From the NCBI GenBank assembly GCA_030562195.1, contig CM060202.1, positions 11,098,001 to 11,162,000 on the forward strand: a DNA stretch of 64,000 nt, read 5' to 3'. The notes beneath the pieces are model-generated. The model worked only from the letters and a program-made list of their open reading frames with translations. It did no database searches and was not told where the DNA came from. This stretch comes from Nipponacmea schrenckii. Lineage: Eukaryota > Mollusca > Gastropoda > Lottiidae. The position numbers and the translations under genes were made by a program. Below, one piece after another: positions 50,501 through 63,300 of this stretch. Position 1 is the first letter of the stretch. The number at the start of each line of letters is the position of its first letter.

Positions 50501-53500
50501 ACTGATTGGTAGTCTAAAAAAGTAGGTTTTTGTTTTGGTCCTTGTATTTTTTGAACGTAATAAGACAAGATAATCATTATGGGGTTAATGCAAACTTTAG
50601 TATTACATGGGTATATAATGTTTCAATACAAGTTATATGTGTCTTCATCAGATGAAATAATAACTTTATAATATATACATGTATATACCCATGTATAAAA
50701 AAAAGTGTGTATTTATCCCGTACCATAATCATTATCTTGTGTAATACTCATGATCCATGCTTCTAAATATGATTAAATTCTTATTATATATAACCAGATT
50801 CTTGAAAATCCAGTAGGAACTGCTTGAATTGTAATGCAATAGATAAATATGTAGTTGCTGATCAAATCACTTAATCCAAAAGAATTGTGATTCTCCTTAC
50901 AATTGACCCACAGATGAACAGATGCATACATTTTTAAATTAACGTAAAAAATTAACTTCTATTGTTACAAATTATAAGTATTTTATATGTCTTACTTTCT
51001 TCTTGTAGTTTAGCTACAGCTTCGATATCAGTGACCTCTGGTAACCTCTCATTATTACTATATTCATTTTCTTTCTCAACATTATTATAGCGTAACTTCT
51101 CTCCTGATTTATTTTTACGTGGTCTAGTAAACGTTCCAGTATCCACACGATTACCACCTGTAAATATAAACAATAATTTCAATCTTCTTGTTAATTCGTA
51201 TCTATAAATTCAGAACAATCATGCAAAGAAATAAATATAGAATTGGATGCTTAATAAAATAAATTTGATGCTTTAATAAAACAAATTTGATGCTTAATAA
51301 AATAAATTTGATGCTTTAATAAAACAAATTTGATGCTTTAATAAAATAAATTACAATTCTTATCTTATGAAATTTAGCAATAATTCTGATAATATATCTT
51401 ACTTATAAATTTATGCAATTATTATATATTAATCATAATTAAATCTTGATCAGTTTATGCACTTTCAGGGTTTTAATTATAAAAATTTACATTATATAAA
51501 TAATAAAGAAGATAACGAAATTTTCACAATACAATATAAGAGTAACACATACTATTATAAAGAGCATTAAATGAAAATATAAGATATACAGAAGTATGAA
51601 GTAAGGTATAATAAATTCCTTATAGACAAAATAAATTATTATACAACAGCAACTGTTTTTATCATGATATAGAAATGTGGAGAGCTTAATATTGGTCATT
51701 GCCTAAACACATCAATAAGTACTCACACTATATTACTTAAGTTTTGAAAAAAAAAAAATATCATCAAAATTTCTATATTATAGTGATAATAGCCGTTAGA
51801 ATACACTTGTCCTACGTCTAATATTTGTGTTTAATATTGACTATTGGTTAGATAACTATTTATCCCACACTTGATGAATTTTCAAAAAAGCGAGAATAAA
51901 ACTATATTTGGATTTATTCAAAATAGTGAGCAAACGACAATTCCATTCTGTTTGTGAATAAAAGCGTCTGGGAAATCAGCTCTAAAACATCCTTGGGGGA
52001 AATCTATATGTTAGAGTTACTTCCCTTTATAATAAAAATCTGAAAATCGCTTAATGGATGTATTAAGCGTTTTATTATTAACTACTTGATTTTGTGGATT
52101 TATCGAATTATAGAGGGATTTTAATGTATAGTTATGACGCCAGGTAAGTCCACTGATGGATATATACTGTTATTTGTCACATATGAGTGAAATTAAAATT
52201 TGATGTTTCTTATTAAGGCTATTATCCCTTTAAAAAAAATGGTATGATTGTCCAGTAAGTATTCTCTGTTATCATGCAAATATTGAAAGAAAATACAATC
52301 CACTCTGCTCTTCTCCATTTCTCACAACATAATTTAATGAGCTAATATATGCAAAATGTTTAGCATAAAAAATGAAAATTAGAAAGAAATAGTAAGTGAA
52401 AAAGTAAAAAAATACACCAATAAGACCATTAAATTAATGAACATAAACAGTATAGTGCCTCTTTAATTAGTTGAAATGTGATTAGGTTAAATTAAAACCA
52501 CCACCATAAATATAAAGATATATAGCCAAGCCCAATACCAGATAAAAACTTAATTACATTTTAAACTATATCTTCAGATTTATATCTACACGTATAGTCA
52601 GGTGTTTACAAATTATAAACTTAATAAGTATAGAAGTAGCCAACATAGCTAAATTGTGCAATTATTAATAGTGCAAATTTATTCTCTAACTTGCTACTTT
52701 ATAAGAACAATTACAAGTGAGGAAAGAAATGAAAAACCAAAAGCTGAAAATTATTAAAATAATGAGAATATAAGAAAAGTGATTCGAGTGATTAAATATT
52801 AGCGACTATACACCATTACCCACCTATACTAGCTAAAAGTGATTTCCGAGATGAGGGGTGCATACCGTATGGGTTACTATTTTCTGCTGAGCGACTAAGA
52901 GAGGAATTTGAAGAGGGGTGATGATTACCAAGACTAGGCGTACTGCAACTTCGGTTCACTGAAAAGCAAGAGATGATAATGATAATAATGAATGATAACA
53001 AAAAATGAATTAGAAGGATTGAAAATGGTATTATGCTATGGATTTAGACAAGGATCAGTAGATTAGCATTTAAGACTCATTTAGAAGTGGAGATCAACTT
53101 CACCAAATTTATCCAACTACAGACTATCATGTTAGCTACGAATGATTACTGACAAATAATTTTCATTCACTATAACAGTTTGTAGTTTACACATTAAAAA
53201 TTATTAAAAAGATTTTGAAAATAAACTTTTATCAATTTATAATAGAGGATGGTTAATAATGATCAAATGATCAGAGAAAAAAGAAAAAAGTTCTTAGGAA
53301 TTTGAGAGATGTTTAATGATAAATACAAAGATAGCTAGACAAGGTAATATATGTCCACTGGCAGCATGAATTTGAATAAACGCTTGACAGTACAGTACTA
53401 ATCACCATAACAAGATTCATTATACACTTCTTCTCTGGGGTGATAAATATACACTATTACTAAGTTTCATTAAAATCTGTCCAGAATAATTAACAATTTC

Positions 53501-56500
53501 AGCCAGTTTTGCCAAAATCTGTAAAGAGTTGTGCCTTGTAGAGTGTTTACGAGCAAAAAAACCAACAGGTTTTAAAGAAAAGGGGCAATAATTCATATTT
53601 AATATATGTCTATATTCTTTATGTTCAATAGGACTCATCCTTGGGTGATATCAAACCATTCCAGCGAGTTTTGTAAAATTTGATGATTTGTGCCTTCTAG
53701 ACTTTTAATGAGCCAAAAATTGAAACGCATTTTCATTAACAACTTGGGAAATTTCTGATAGTATCATTTATCATATTTTTTTAAATATCTGATTCTCAAT
53801 AGGGTTCATCCTTAGTTGATAAAAAATACTCATGCCAAGTTTCATCAAATTCCTTCAAGAATTGTGCTTTCAAGAGTGTTAACGAGCCAAAAATTGGGTG
53901 ACAACAATTTCATGTGGGCGTATAATTGGAGGCAGTCAGTGACATATAAACAGGGTGCCTCTTTATTTACATTTATGGGTTGCAAAATGAGAACAATATG
54001 ATTGCCAAGTGTATCCCTAAATATCAACCCGTAACCACCTCTTAGGAATATCCATCTAAACAAAGAAACTGACACAGGATGAAAGAAGGAATAAACAAAG
54101 GGTGTAGATTGGATGACTAAAGGATGTGACACGAATAAATGAATGACATTATGATACATGGCACTATGACATTTAACAATTGGGTGACAAAATGAAATAG
54201 TGGGCAACACAAGTATACAGCCTACACCAAAAAAAATATAAACAAAATTTTAAATAAATGACCATTTCTTTCTTAGACTGACCTTGGTTGACCCATTGTA
54301 AATCTACAAAATTGTAACATAAAATAGTTTAATTATTATTATTATAACAAATTGACTTCAGAACAAACTGATCTTAGTGTTTTCTTACAGGTTACTTTTT
54401 ATACATGACTCCACTTGAATGCGGAAAATACAACAATGTGGGAGAATTCAATTCTCAGAAATGTCAGTCAACTTTTGATAAGACTTTCAGATGATGAGAT
54501 AACAGAATTAAAATACAATCAATAATCAAGAATTTCTTCAGATCATAGATGTTTAATAAAAAAATATAAGGCAAATTATCTAGATCTACATTATCATTTT
54601 CTGTGATTCTATTCTCTGACATTGACTATTAATTTAGAGGTGTCAGAAAAGTGATGATCTATTGAACTAAGTAGTTTGTTGCTGTCTAAATATTAGTACC
54701 AGTATCTGATTAGTTTTGACAAGTATTTACCACTAGTCAATAGTAAACAGCTGTTTTTATTAGTAGAAATATTTATTTCTAGTTTCTTATACACACCCAC
54801 ACAAATCATCTTCAAGTTCTCATTATATTGACTACAGTCTAACCTCTATGTTAACATGCAAGCTTGCCTAATTTGGCTATCAGAATAGTCAAGTATTCGT
54901 GTCTGTCTGACCTTTATCAAACTAGCCATTGCATATTTAGGAAGTCTCGCTTCAACTTTAACTGAAAACATTCGGTTTCACATCTAATCTTATTAAAATT
55001 CGATTATACTTGAATGTGTTTCTTAGAAACCAGAGAACTAGTTAGATTAAAATGGAAACAAATAAATAAATCAGCAAAGAAAAACAGAAGTGAGAATAGT
55101 AATTTAATTTCAAATAGATTATGTCACTTTATCATTACCGGTATGTCATTAGACAAATTTCTCTTCAAATTAATAACGGTAATTCCCTTTTCAATTTGTG
55201 TTGTATGCTGTCAATTTGTATGGTAAAAAGAATATGGAAATGTCTTGCTATAGTTCCTGATAGAGTTTTATATCAGCTAGTTTCATGTTTATATGTAAAC
55301 TTATCCTCAAAGCTGGAAAAGTAAACTTATCTCCAAGTTGGAAAAGTAAACTTATTCTCAAAGCTGGAAAGGTAAACTTATCTTTAAAGTTGGAAAATTA
55401 ATTTTTTTCTCAAAGTTGGAAAAGTAAACTTGGAAAATTAATTTTTTTCTCAAAGTTGGAAAAGTAAACTTATTCGGAAAAGTAAACAAGTTGGAAAAGT
55501 AAACTTGGAAAATTAATCTTATTCTCAAAGTTGGAAAAGTAAACTTATTCTCAAAGCTGGAAAAGTAAACTTATTCTCAAAGCTTGGAAAGTAAACTTAT
55601 TCTCAAAGCTGGAAAGGTAAACTTATCCTCAAAGCTGGAAATGATAAGTTTAGTAGAATTTTTATTAAAATGACAACTCATAGAATATTAAAACTAACAA
55701 ATGACAAAATTTGAAGCAACTTACTTCGAGCTACCTCATCCATTTTTGATAATAAGGATTTTCTTCCAGATTCTAATTCAGGACTAGGATGATCAAATTC
55801 TTGGCGTACCCATTTATAGGGACTAACTTTAGTCTGTTGAGGAGTCGGTGCTTTCGGGGAGCTATATAACCTGAAAACAAAAGCATACCATTTTATTATA
55901 TATAATGTATTTAATATTACAGTGATATCAGATTTTAAAATTCAAAAAAAATGTTTTTTCTGCTGGCCTGTCAAGCCATGTAAGTTTTTAAGGTATGCCA
56001 TTAAGACCATAATTCATCATTATCAAAGATTGAATACAATAGTCTTCAATAGCACACAAACTGTAAGAAAAACGCATAATTTAGAAATAAACATGTGAAT
56101 TATGCAATTTGTTTTTGAAATTGTCTGAATTGTTGAAAATAAGGTCTATAATCTATAAAGTAAAATAATGTGTGTTGATAATTTTCAATTATCTAGGAAT
56201 TATCCTTTTACTTTATGGCAGAGCTGTCATACTAATTTTCATACACGAAGGTTCAAATTTCCACAGTAAACCAATCAACACTAAATAATGATTAGTTCAG
56301 CTAAATAATTTTCGTTTCTGGGACTAAGGTATGATTGACGAACAAAAATGGTGAACCTTGTTATTAAGAATAATCAGAAATTTAATCAATTTAATTTTCC
56401 CCATATGATCTAAATATATTGTCAATGTTATTAAATCAAGCATAGTCGTTATGTTTTTTTAATTGATATTTATTTTAATGTAATGAAATAAAGGGCTTTT

Positions 56501-58372
56501 TGTGATACATGGATAGGTTTTTATTGGAAACATTAGTTTACTCGACATCCTATTAATGACAAATAGCTACCTTCTGGTACAGTAACACCTTGAAGGTAGT
56601 GTGGTTTTATAGTAATTACTTTTACTTATACCTATATATAGTCAACATCTGTTTACCTCCTTAAAACATTTACATACTGATATATAGACCTAATTCATGT
56701 CAAAACTTTAAACTTTACAGAGTAACTAATCAGTCAAATCTTAATTTTCATGCCCAATGAATTGCAGTTGATTTCTCTGATATAAGCATATATCCATTGT
56801 CGATTTTGAACACCTGGATGAAAATTCACCTCAGGTTTCACTTAACTACAAAATTTGAAATTTAGTCACCATTTTTTTTTACTTCAAATTCATTAGAAAA
56901 AATAAGAATTTTCAAGTTGAGAGCTTCCAAATTAAATTATTTCGTAGCCTATATCATGAAGTTAAAGCCAAATGCCAATATTTTCATTCCTATTAATAAA
57001 TGATCAAATCCCATCATATATATGTCAGGTATGTGTTAATGAAGTGTCAATTAGCTGGAAGGTTATCGGGTAATGTGATATAATTATATAATCATAGCCA
57101 AATAAACTTCACCTAGATAAACCTAATCCAGCTTCATTATAATATGTACCAAACAATACCCTGTACTATAGTTAACTATTCAGGTAGATTGACAATATTA
57201 CAGTAGAAATAAAATAAACAAAAAGAATAGAGAGTCCATTCACCCTTGTCTATATTACATTTGAATTAAAAGTTCCATGATGAAATAAAAAAGCTTAGCT
57301 TTTTCTAAAAAAAATAAATATATGACCAAAGTACCAAAATAGTAAACCAAAGACAAATATAACTTGTAATGTGTTAATTGGAAAATATTACCAGGAAAAT
57401 TATTTGTACATATCAGAAACGATACCGTTACGATTATTTACACAACAAAGCAGAAATTAAAATATAGGAACTCTTTTCATTCATTAATGTTTGATGTTGC
57501 TATTTTGACATTTATATGTGTAAGTGTCTTAATGTTTACTGTGGAATTCTTTCAAATAATGTAAGGATGATTAGGTCAGATGAACAAACTATACCGGTAT
57601 TTATAGCTTAATGCCATTAGTAGGAAAGGTATAATGCCTACAAATACCTCTATGATTATAAGCTCAATGATGGTAATCTAGATGGATATTAAACATCAAT
57701 TGGTTTCAGGTATCATTTGAAATAGGTTCAATATCACAATGTATATATTTATGAAATGCAAGAACTTAGATCAAAATTAAAACATGCATGATAAATGGAG
57801 GTATCCACAATACAGTGAAAAAGAAAATAAGTTAACATTTAAAAATATCAGCTTGTTAACTTTTAGATATCAAAGAAAGGGAAACTGGCAAATTGTATTT
57901 GTCACTATTTACACTAACAGCACAGGAATTTATAGATATTTTTTATAATAAAAATTTCATCTGATTTTAAACCATGACCAAATAAAAAATATATTTACAG
58001 AATATCAAACACATCAGTAGACTATCAGTCATTGTACATTGACAATTTTGAGCCCTTTTTGAGTGGCCAAGGGAAAATATGAAATCCATCCTCTTACCAG
58101 CTTTCCTCTTCCTCTCGAATAGATAATTCGTCAATGTTGACAATTTCAACATCATCTAAACCTTTCAAAGAGTCTTTCTGAAGCTTATTTTTCACGTTGT
58201 CTGTATTATTACTGACCGGTTTGGCATCTTCCCCATTTGGAAGGTGCGAGTCAATTGTCTGAAGTTTTTGTTTGCTACGAAGAACTTCATTCTGTTTTTC
58301 TAATTTTTTCACTAAATCCTGCAGTTTCTTGACTTCATCTTGTGGATCTATTAACGGATTTGATTGATCCAT
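47595..58372 (-). CDS. SLAIN2: SLAIN motif-containing microtubule plus-end protein, 9 coding exons
   Basis: Exons from the 5' end: 58098-58372, 55725-55870, 52824-52958, 50996-51157, 50105-50146, 49032-49127, 48468-48563, 47984-48281 and 47595-47667. All phases agree, giving 440 residues. Residues 10-40 form a coiled coil (EVKKLQDLVKKLEKQNEVLR) like vertebrate SLAIN1/2. Then come the conserved ESWLYSSPK, FDHPSPE..KSLLSKMD and EVTDIEAVAKLQEESLRQ. The rest is Ser/Pro/Arg-rich and ends DNWRDGCF, like the vertebrate end. Two S-x-I-P motifs (SSIP 410-413 and SNIP 418-421) should bind EB1. Known SLAIN2 links EB proteins, CLIPs and ch-TOG to speed microtubule growth. The start at MDQ (58372) has the better Kozak context; an in-frame ATG lies at 58387. 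SLAIN1 or SLAIN2 orthology is not decidable. Confidence 0.95.
49638..49936. mobile_element. TIR element in SLAIN intron 5
   Basis: The left end 'gatgctgcatcttataatgg' and right end 'gctcattctaagatgcagta' are inverted copies. Internal phrases ('ttcaagaatggtcat', 'aatctggataactcacaaa') match the member at 43360-43757. It lies between SLAIN exons 5 and 6. Confidence 0.75.
50201..50250 (-). mobile_element. SINE 3'-tail fragment
   Basis: A short reverse-orientation tail piece ('gtcctactcttctgcacctt' and 'gggctaatgaagac') lies in the SLAIN intron 4, between exons 4 and 5. The rest of the element is missing. Confidence 0.6.
51240..51352. repeat. Short tandem repeat, about 5 copies of about 22 bp
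   Basis: The unit is 'aaatttgatgctttaataaa', with alternating aaac/aaat variants. It lies in the SLAIN intron between exons 3 and 4. Confidence 0.88.
51789..52233. mobile_element. Older TIR element in SLAIN intron 3
   Basis: Its left side ('ttagaatacacttgtcctac' and 'ctaatatttgtgttta') and right side ('tgtatagttatgacgccag' and 'ttattaaggctattatccc') match the two halves of the element interrupted at 60425-61782. This is therefore an uninterrupted relative. Confidence 0.72.
53440..53900. repeat. Diverged interspersed/tandem repeat with 'aagtttcat' motif
   Basis: About two and a half units of roughly 185 bp share 'ccaagtttcatcaaatt', 'aagagtgttaacgagcca' and 'tcaataggactcatcctt'. It resembles 25010-25320. 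A 121-codon minus-strand frame (53845-54210) overlaps it and is not considered a gene. It lies in SLAIN intron 2. Confidence 0.65.
55305..55640. repeat. Tandem repeat, unit about 25 bp, with acceptor-like sites on the SLAIN strand
   Basis: About 13 imperfect copies of 'tcaaagctggaaaagtaaac' plus 'ttat' lie 85 bases downstream of SLAIN exon 2. On the gene strand the 'gctgg' variants read TTTACTTTTCCAG, a good 3' splice-site pattern; the 'gttgg' variants lose the AG. About six copies keep the AG. Confidence 0.88.
55871..58097. other. SLAIN intron 1, nothing recognised
   Basis: This is AT-rich first-intron sequence of 2.2 kb. I saw no homologous exon, repeat array or terminal inverted repeat. 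Exons 1 and 2 join in phase without it. Confidence 0.5.
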
Positions 58373-58458
58373 GTTGTTAAAAACCATCAGATGCACACTA
58401 AGAGAATTTTATACTGATTTTAAATTTAAGACATCCTTCAGAATATTTTTAACACTTT

Positions 58459-58491
58459 GACGCCATATTTACAACAAAACACGCATGCGCA
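58459..58491 (-). promoter_or_regulatory. Probable SLAIN core promoter sites (YY1-like and NRF1-like)
   Basis: On the SLAIN strand, AAATATGGCGTC (58459-58470) resembles the YY1 site and TGCGCATGC (58483-58491) resembles an NRF1 half-palindrome. They lie about 90-120 bases upstream of the start codon, where a TATA-less housekeeping promoter would be expected. The assignment rests on motif recognition only. Confidence 0.45.
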
Positions 58492-58499
58492 GTCCCTTT

Positions 58500-59280
58500 T
58501 CCTAGCCCGATATGACAAATTATGTTACTATAAATAAATCATTCGTTTCTTGCGTTTACCATTTTTAAAGTTAGGTTACCCTTGAGGCAAATTTACCTTA
58601 TCAAATTAAAAGTAGAAAGTGGAAAACAAATACACCTGCACGAGTGTACTTACCGAATTAGGCTATTGCATGGTGGTTTATCATAATTAAATCTAGGCAT
58701 AGATCAGTAGTTGAGTAGGGCAATTAAATTCTGCTTTCAAGCAGTAATATTGTGATTTATGCTATTGAAATTAAAAAAACTTCTTACCTCATATAGACAT
58801 AGAATAGATTTTATTATGTACATTCTTCAGTAGTGGTGCCATTCTCAAAAGATTCAAGTACAAATACGGGACTGACATTGTGCATGGACACCATATTTAA
58901 ATCTAAAAATACAGCTGCAAGTCGCTTATAGAGCTTCTAAGATGATTCTTTCCCCAAGAATATTGATTTAGAGCACTTTGACACATATTGGGAAATGTAC
59001 AATTGAGGATGCAGAATGTTTTTCCTTTTGGGAACAAATGACCCCCTGTTCCCCAAATGGTTCATTGACACAGCTAACAGCTAACAACCCTATAGTGATA
59101 AATAATTATGACCCACTCTATCAAATGCAGGACCATGAAGTATCATCATTTTCAATCTAAAAAAATATCAACAAAAATTGTTATTGACGTTAAAATTCTT
59201 AAACTTTTGATGTTTTTTATATAATGTATTATATTATTCCGACATGCCAGCTTAAAAATTATGCTGAAGGGAGACAACTC
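58500..59280. other. Spacer between divergent SLAIN and ATRX
   Basis: There are no supported genes or repeats. The short plus-strand frame 58978-59160 lacks homology and splice context. Confidence 0.5.
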
Positions 59281-59302
59281 CTGTATTACCAATTCTACCC
59301 GC

Positions 59303-59349
59303 CCGGAAGCCAGTTATCTTATTGAGCACATTCTGCATCCTGTCAAAAT
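59303..59349 (+). promoter_or_regulatory. Probable ATRX promoter/5' UTR exon (ETS-like site and donor)
   Basis: CCGGAAG, an ETS-type core promoter motif, lies at 59303-59309. A strong donor GTAAGTG starts at 59350. Together with the acceptor at 60269 they suggest an untranslated first exon ending at 59349. Its start is not visible. Confidence 0.45.
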
Positions 59350-60318
59350 GTAAGTGAAAAATGATAATTATGAATTTCTTTGTTCCCTTGTTATTTAAAT
59401 AAAAGGATAGCATTGTTATAAGTGATTAGTTCTTGTGACGATATCAAGGTATTATTGAATGCATGTTGATTAAAAATTCATGAATCTATTATTGTCAAGC
59501 CGACACGATACAGTTCTAATAATTCAATGGCACCGGCACTTTCATTGTACTAATCAAATAAGCTAGAAGAATATTTAGTACTAACTACTACTTGTATTGC
59601 TGTGGTGGTAGAAATGTGAACTTATCATTTGCCTCACTGACTATTCCACTGAATCAGTGATTTAAGATTTACCGTACCACATGCTCATAAATTTCAATTT
59701 CATTCAGTTTTGATGGAAGCCAAAAGGACACAACTCTAAACTTGTATTCTTCAAGTAAGATAGGAATTAGAAAGTTTTGATTTGAATTTTTTTTAACATC
59801 ACAGCTTTTGCCCCTTGATTAATAAAAACATTTGGTTATTTTGGCAGACATTACTGTTAATAATAGAATAAGATTGTCTTTTTGTATTTTATTTTTTGAA
59901 CAATGGGGAAATAATCACTAAAAGAGACTGAACCGATTTCTTGAGCAAGTGCAATGTTCAATACTGTTTAGTATTTACATAATGCCATCAATTAATTAGC
60001 TAAAACTGGAGCGTACCAAACTAATTGTTAATTTTACTGCACATTTCACAATTTTGGTGTCAGGCTTTATAATGACCCAAAATTATTAGTTGAAACCTTC
60101 AGAATATAGTTACAGGAGAGTAGTTGAATTTTTTTAGTTAAAACTTTCAGGTCAGATTTTTTTTAATGAATTTCAGCAAATAAAGTTTCAGACTTACAAA
60201 ATGTCCCTTTAAACATCTGTTCAAATCTTTCTAACCTTTATTCCTACTAACTTTTAGCTTTAATTTCAGCTGGCAGTGTATTGAAGTCACCAATTCCTAA
60301 ATTATTGTCAAGTCTATT

Positions 60319-63300
60319 ATGTCATCAACTGGTAAACATTTTTGAATGACTGAATACAATACTGCTTTATTTCTTTTATGTATAATCATTCTTTTCAATC
60401 TTTTTCTCAACACAACCCTAGCATGACTAAAGGTATAGAAGGTATTAGAATACACTCGTCCTAGGCTAATATTTGTGTTTAACAGTTACTATTGATATGC
60501 ATTCAACGGGATATGGTCAAAATGGTCCCAAACCAAAATGGCCCCACAAGTCAAAATGGCCCCTTAAAAAATAGTCAAAATGGCCCCAAAAATTACTCTT
60601 TGGTTTCAACAAAATTTTAGGTCAAAATGGCCCCTAGAGAAAAGTCAAAATGGCCCCTGGAGAAAAATCAAAATGGTCCCATAAATGTTATAACATGTAG
60701 CTTATATGCAGATCAAAGAAAGACTTTGCTTACATTATGATAAATGAGAGATTAATGATAATGCCATGTAAAGGATAAATCAGAAGGCTATTGACTGTAA
60801 TATCTGCAAGTTATAGATTAAATAAAACTATTTTCCACCTCTTTATGTCGAAGCTTTTTTCACCATTATTATGTACAATTTAACATTTTTGATTGTATTA
60901 GATACACAAAGTTCTTGTTAATTGCCTGTGAAAAATTTGTGTAACTTTAAAATATCGAAATTAAAATGTTAAAAGTTTCAAAAGGTCAAATCCATGGAAT
61001 AATGGATCGCTGCCATGCTCGGAACTGTTGACAGTTCTAGTTTATTATTATTTTTGATATTGCTAATAAAATGTTTTTTTTTTTTAATTAGGGGACATTT
61101 TGACTAATTCAAAGGGCCATTTTGACCAATTCAAGGGGCCATTTTGACCAAATATTGGGGGCCATTATGACCAATCTTTGGGGCCATTTTGGTCAGGGGC
61201 CATTTTGACTATAACCCCATTCAACACTTTATCTATTTCGAAAAAATCGACAATAAAACTATTTTCAGAATTTTAAAAAAAGTTGGCAAGCCTCTAACCC
61301 TTTCATTTGGAGAAAAAAAGATTTTGATACGGTAATCAACATTCAAACAGGAAAAATCCAATACATTCGCATGCGCACTATGGTAGTCATTTTCGGGTGT
61401 ATGGTTATATAAACAAACTTTGCCAATGTTTGATATTGGTTGAAAATTGTGCCAATGTTGGAGTACTCATTCTTAATCATGAATTGATTTTTTCTTATTC
61501 TTCTATTAATTTATATATCCTTTATTGTCTAATGATGTTGAGGTCAAGGGTGCAATAAATACCACATTTACTTCCCATATAATTACAACAGATTTCCAAA
61601 CTCTCAATTTGAAAATTGCATTAAATGATTAATTATTTGATTTGGTGAATTGATCAGATTATTCAAGGATTTTGATGTGTAGTTATAATACCAGTTAAAT
61701 TAGCTGATATATATTGTTATTGGCTAAGTTAGGTGAAATTCAAATTTTGTGTTCATCATAAGACCTTCTATTCCTTTAAAATGAATCTGTCATTTCCCTA
61801 TAGAATGACATGTTCACTTAAATCTTGCCTGCAATATAAGAAAGTATAAGCTTATATATATAGAAATATTATCTATGTAATTATGTCAGTTTGGTTTGCT
61901 TTTATTCCTCTATAGTTTTATGGCGTACAGGTAAATGATATTAAGTTGGACATTACAAGTTTAGTATTTAGTGTTGTGATGTACAGTAGTTTTAGCTTAA
62001 TCTGTAATTCGAGTAATTTGTTGTCAACTTTAAGAAAATAGGGGTGTCAGAAATAATCCATATATATTTGCAATACGGTACACCTGGAAGCTATATAGCA
62101 ATACTAATCTGTGTGTAACAATATTGACTGTTTGTGTGTCTGAGTTTGATTGTGGTTCTCCTTATTTTAAACATTAAATTTTTTTTTGAATATTGTACAG
62201 CTTGTTATTCACTGAAAAAATGTTGGATTTTGGAGGAGCTTTTTTTGTCCTCTAAATATTCAACATAATTTGGTTATGGTAGACAACAGGTTATGGTAGA
62301 CAACAGGTTAAGGTAGACAAATATTTAGAGGACAATATCCAATAATTTAAATTGTCCATTATCAAGATGTTCTATAAACATATTTTATCAATTACATATT
62401 TGGAGAGTAATCTACTCATTGAGTAATTAGAAGAATGTTTTTTGTTCACTTTTGGAAACCTGGTGATTTTATAAAAAATTATCGTCTATTTTTGAAAATA
62501 ATTTTCATTGTGTTATGTATTTTAGATAATATCTGCAACATGGTAGTAGTTGAATGTACAGCCTGTTCCCATCCTATTAATTTAGAAAAACATAAGAAAA
62601 TCAGAACTCATCCAGAATTTGAAGTCATCATATGTAAGGTAAATATAGAGTAGATTTCCAATCAATGGATATTCTTGTTTTGATTGATCAAAGTTAAGGT
62701 TATTTGTTTAGTAATTTTAATGATCTGTCTTGTTTTCTCTAGAAATGTTGGGACTTTTTAAACAGTGGTGAGATCTCTGTAGATGAAGATGGTTATGATG
62801 AACAATGTAGATGGTGTGGAGATGGTGGTGAACTCCTAGGATGTGATTACTGTACTAAAAGTATTTGTCAGAACTGTATCAAGAGAAACTTCAGTAAAGA
62901 TATTCTAGAATCTATCATGGGTATGTCTTTATATTTTTAAGATAAGTTAAAGAAACCCAAGGTGTGGGTTAGAGAACCTCTATTGAAATTAATGTTGGTT
63001 TTATATTGTTTTTTGGTCATAAGCATTAAATCAGATAAGCAATGCCTTTCTGTGTACAAAGAGAGAAATTTTGTCATTTAGTTGAATTTGAGTGAATGAA
63101 TGCTTATCAGATATAATAATAATGATAATATTATTTCATATATCTTTTTCATTTTCTGTCATTTTTACTCACCAGGGTATTCTAACCATATTTTTACAAA
63201 GTAAAGTGTGTCATATAAAATGTGTTTCTTTAGAAAATAAAGTATTCTTGGGTATCAAAACCTAAAGGCTAATATTCTTCAGTATCGTACAATTCCATTT

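Noticed and set aside
53845..54210. 121-codon minus-strand frame
   Set aside because: It overlaps the diverged 'aagtttcat' repeat in SLAIN intron 2, has no recognisable domain and lacks splice support.
61368..61378. NRF1-like GCATGCGCA motif as an ATRX promoter
   Set aside because: It lies inside the older transposon within an ATRX intron, downstream of the inferred start codon, so a promoter role is unsupported.
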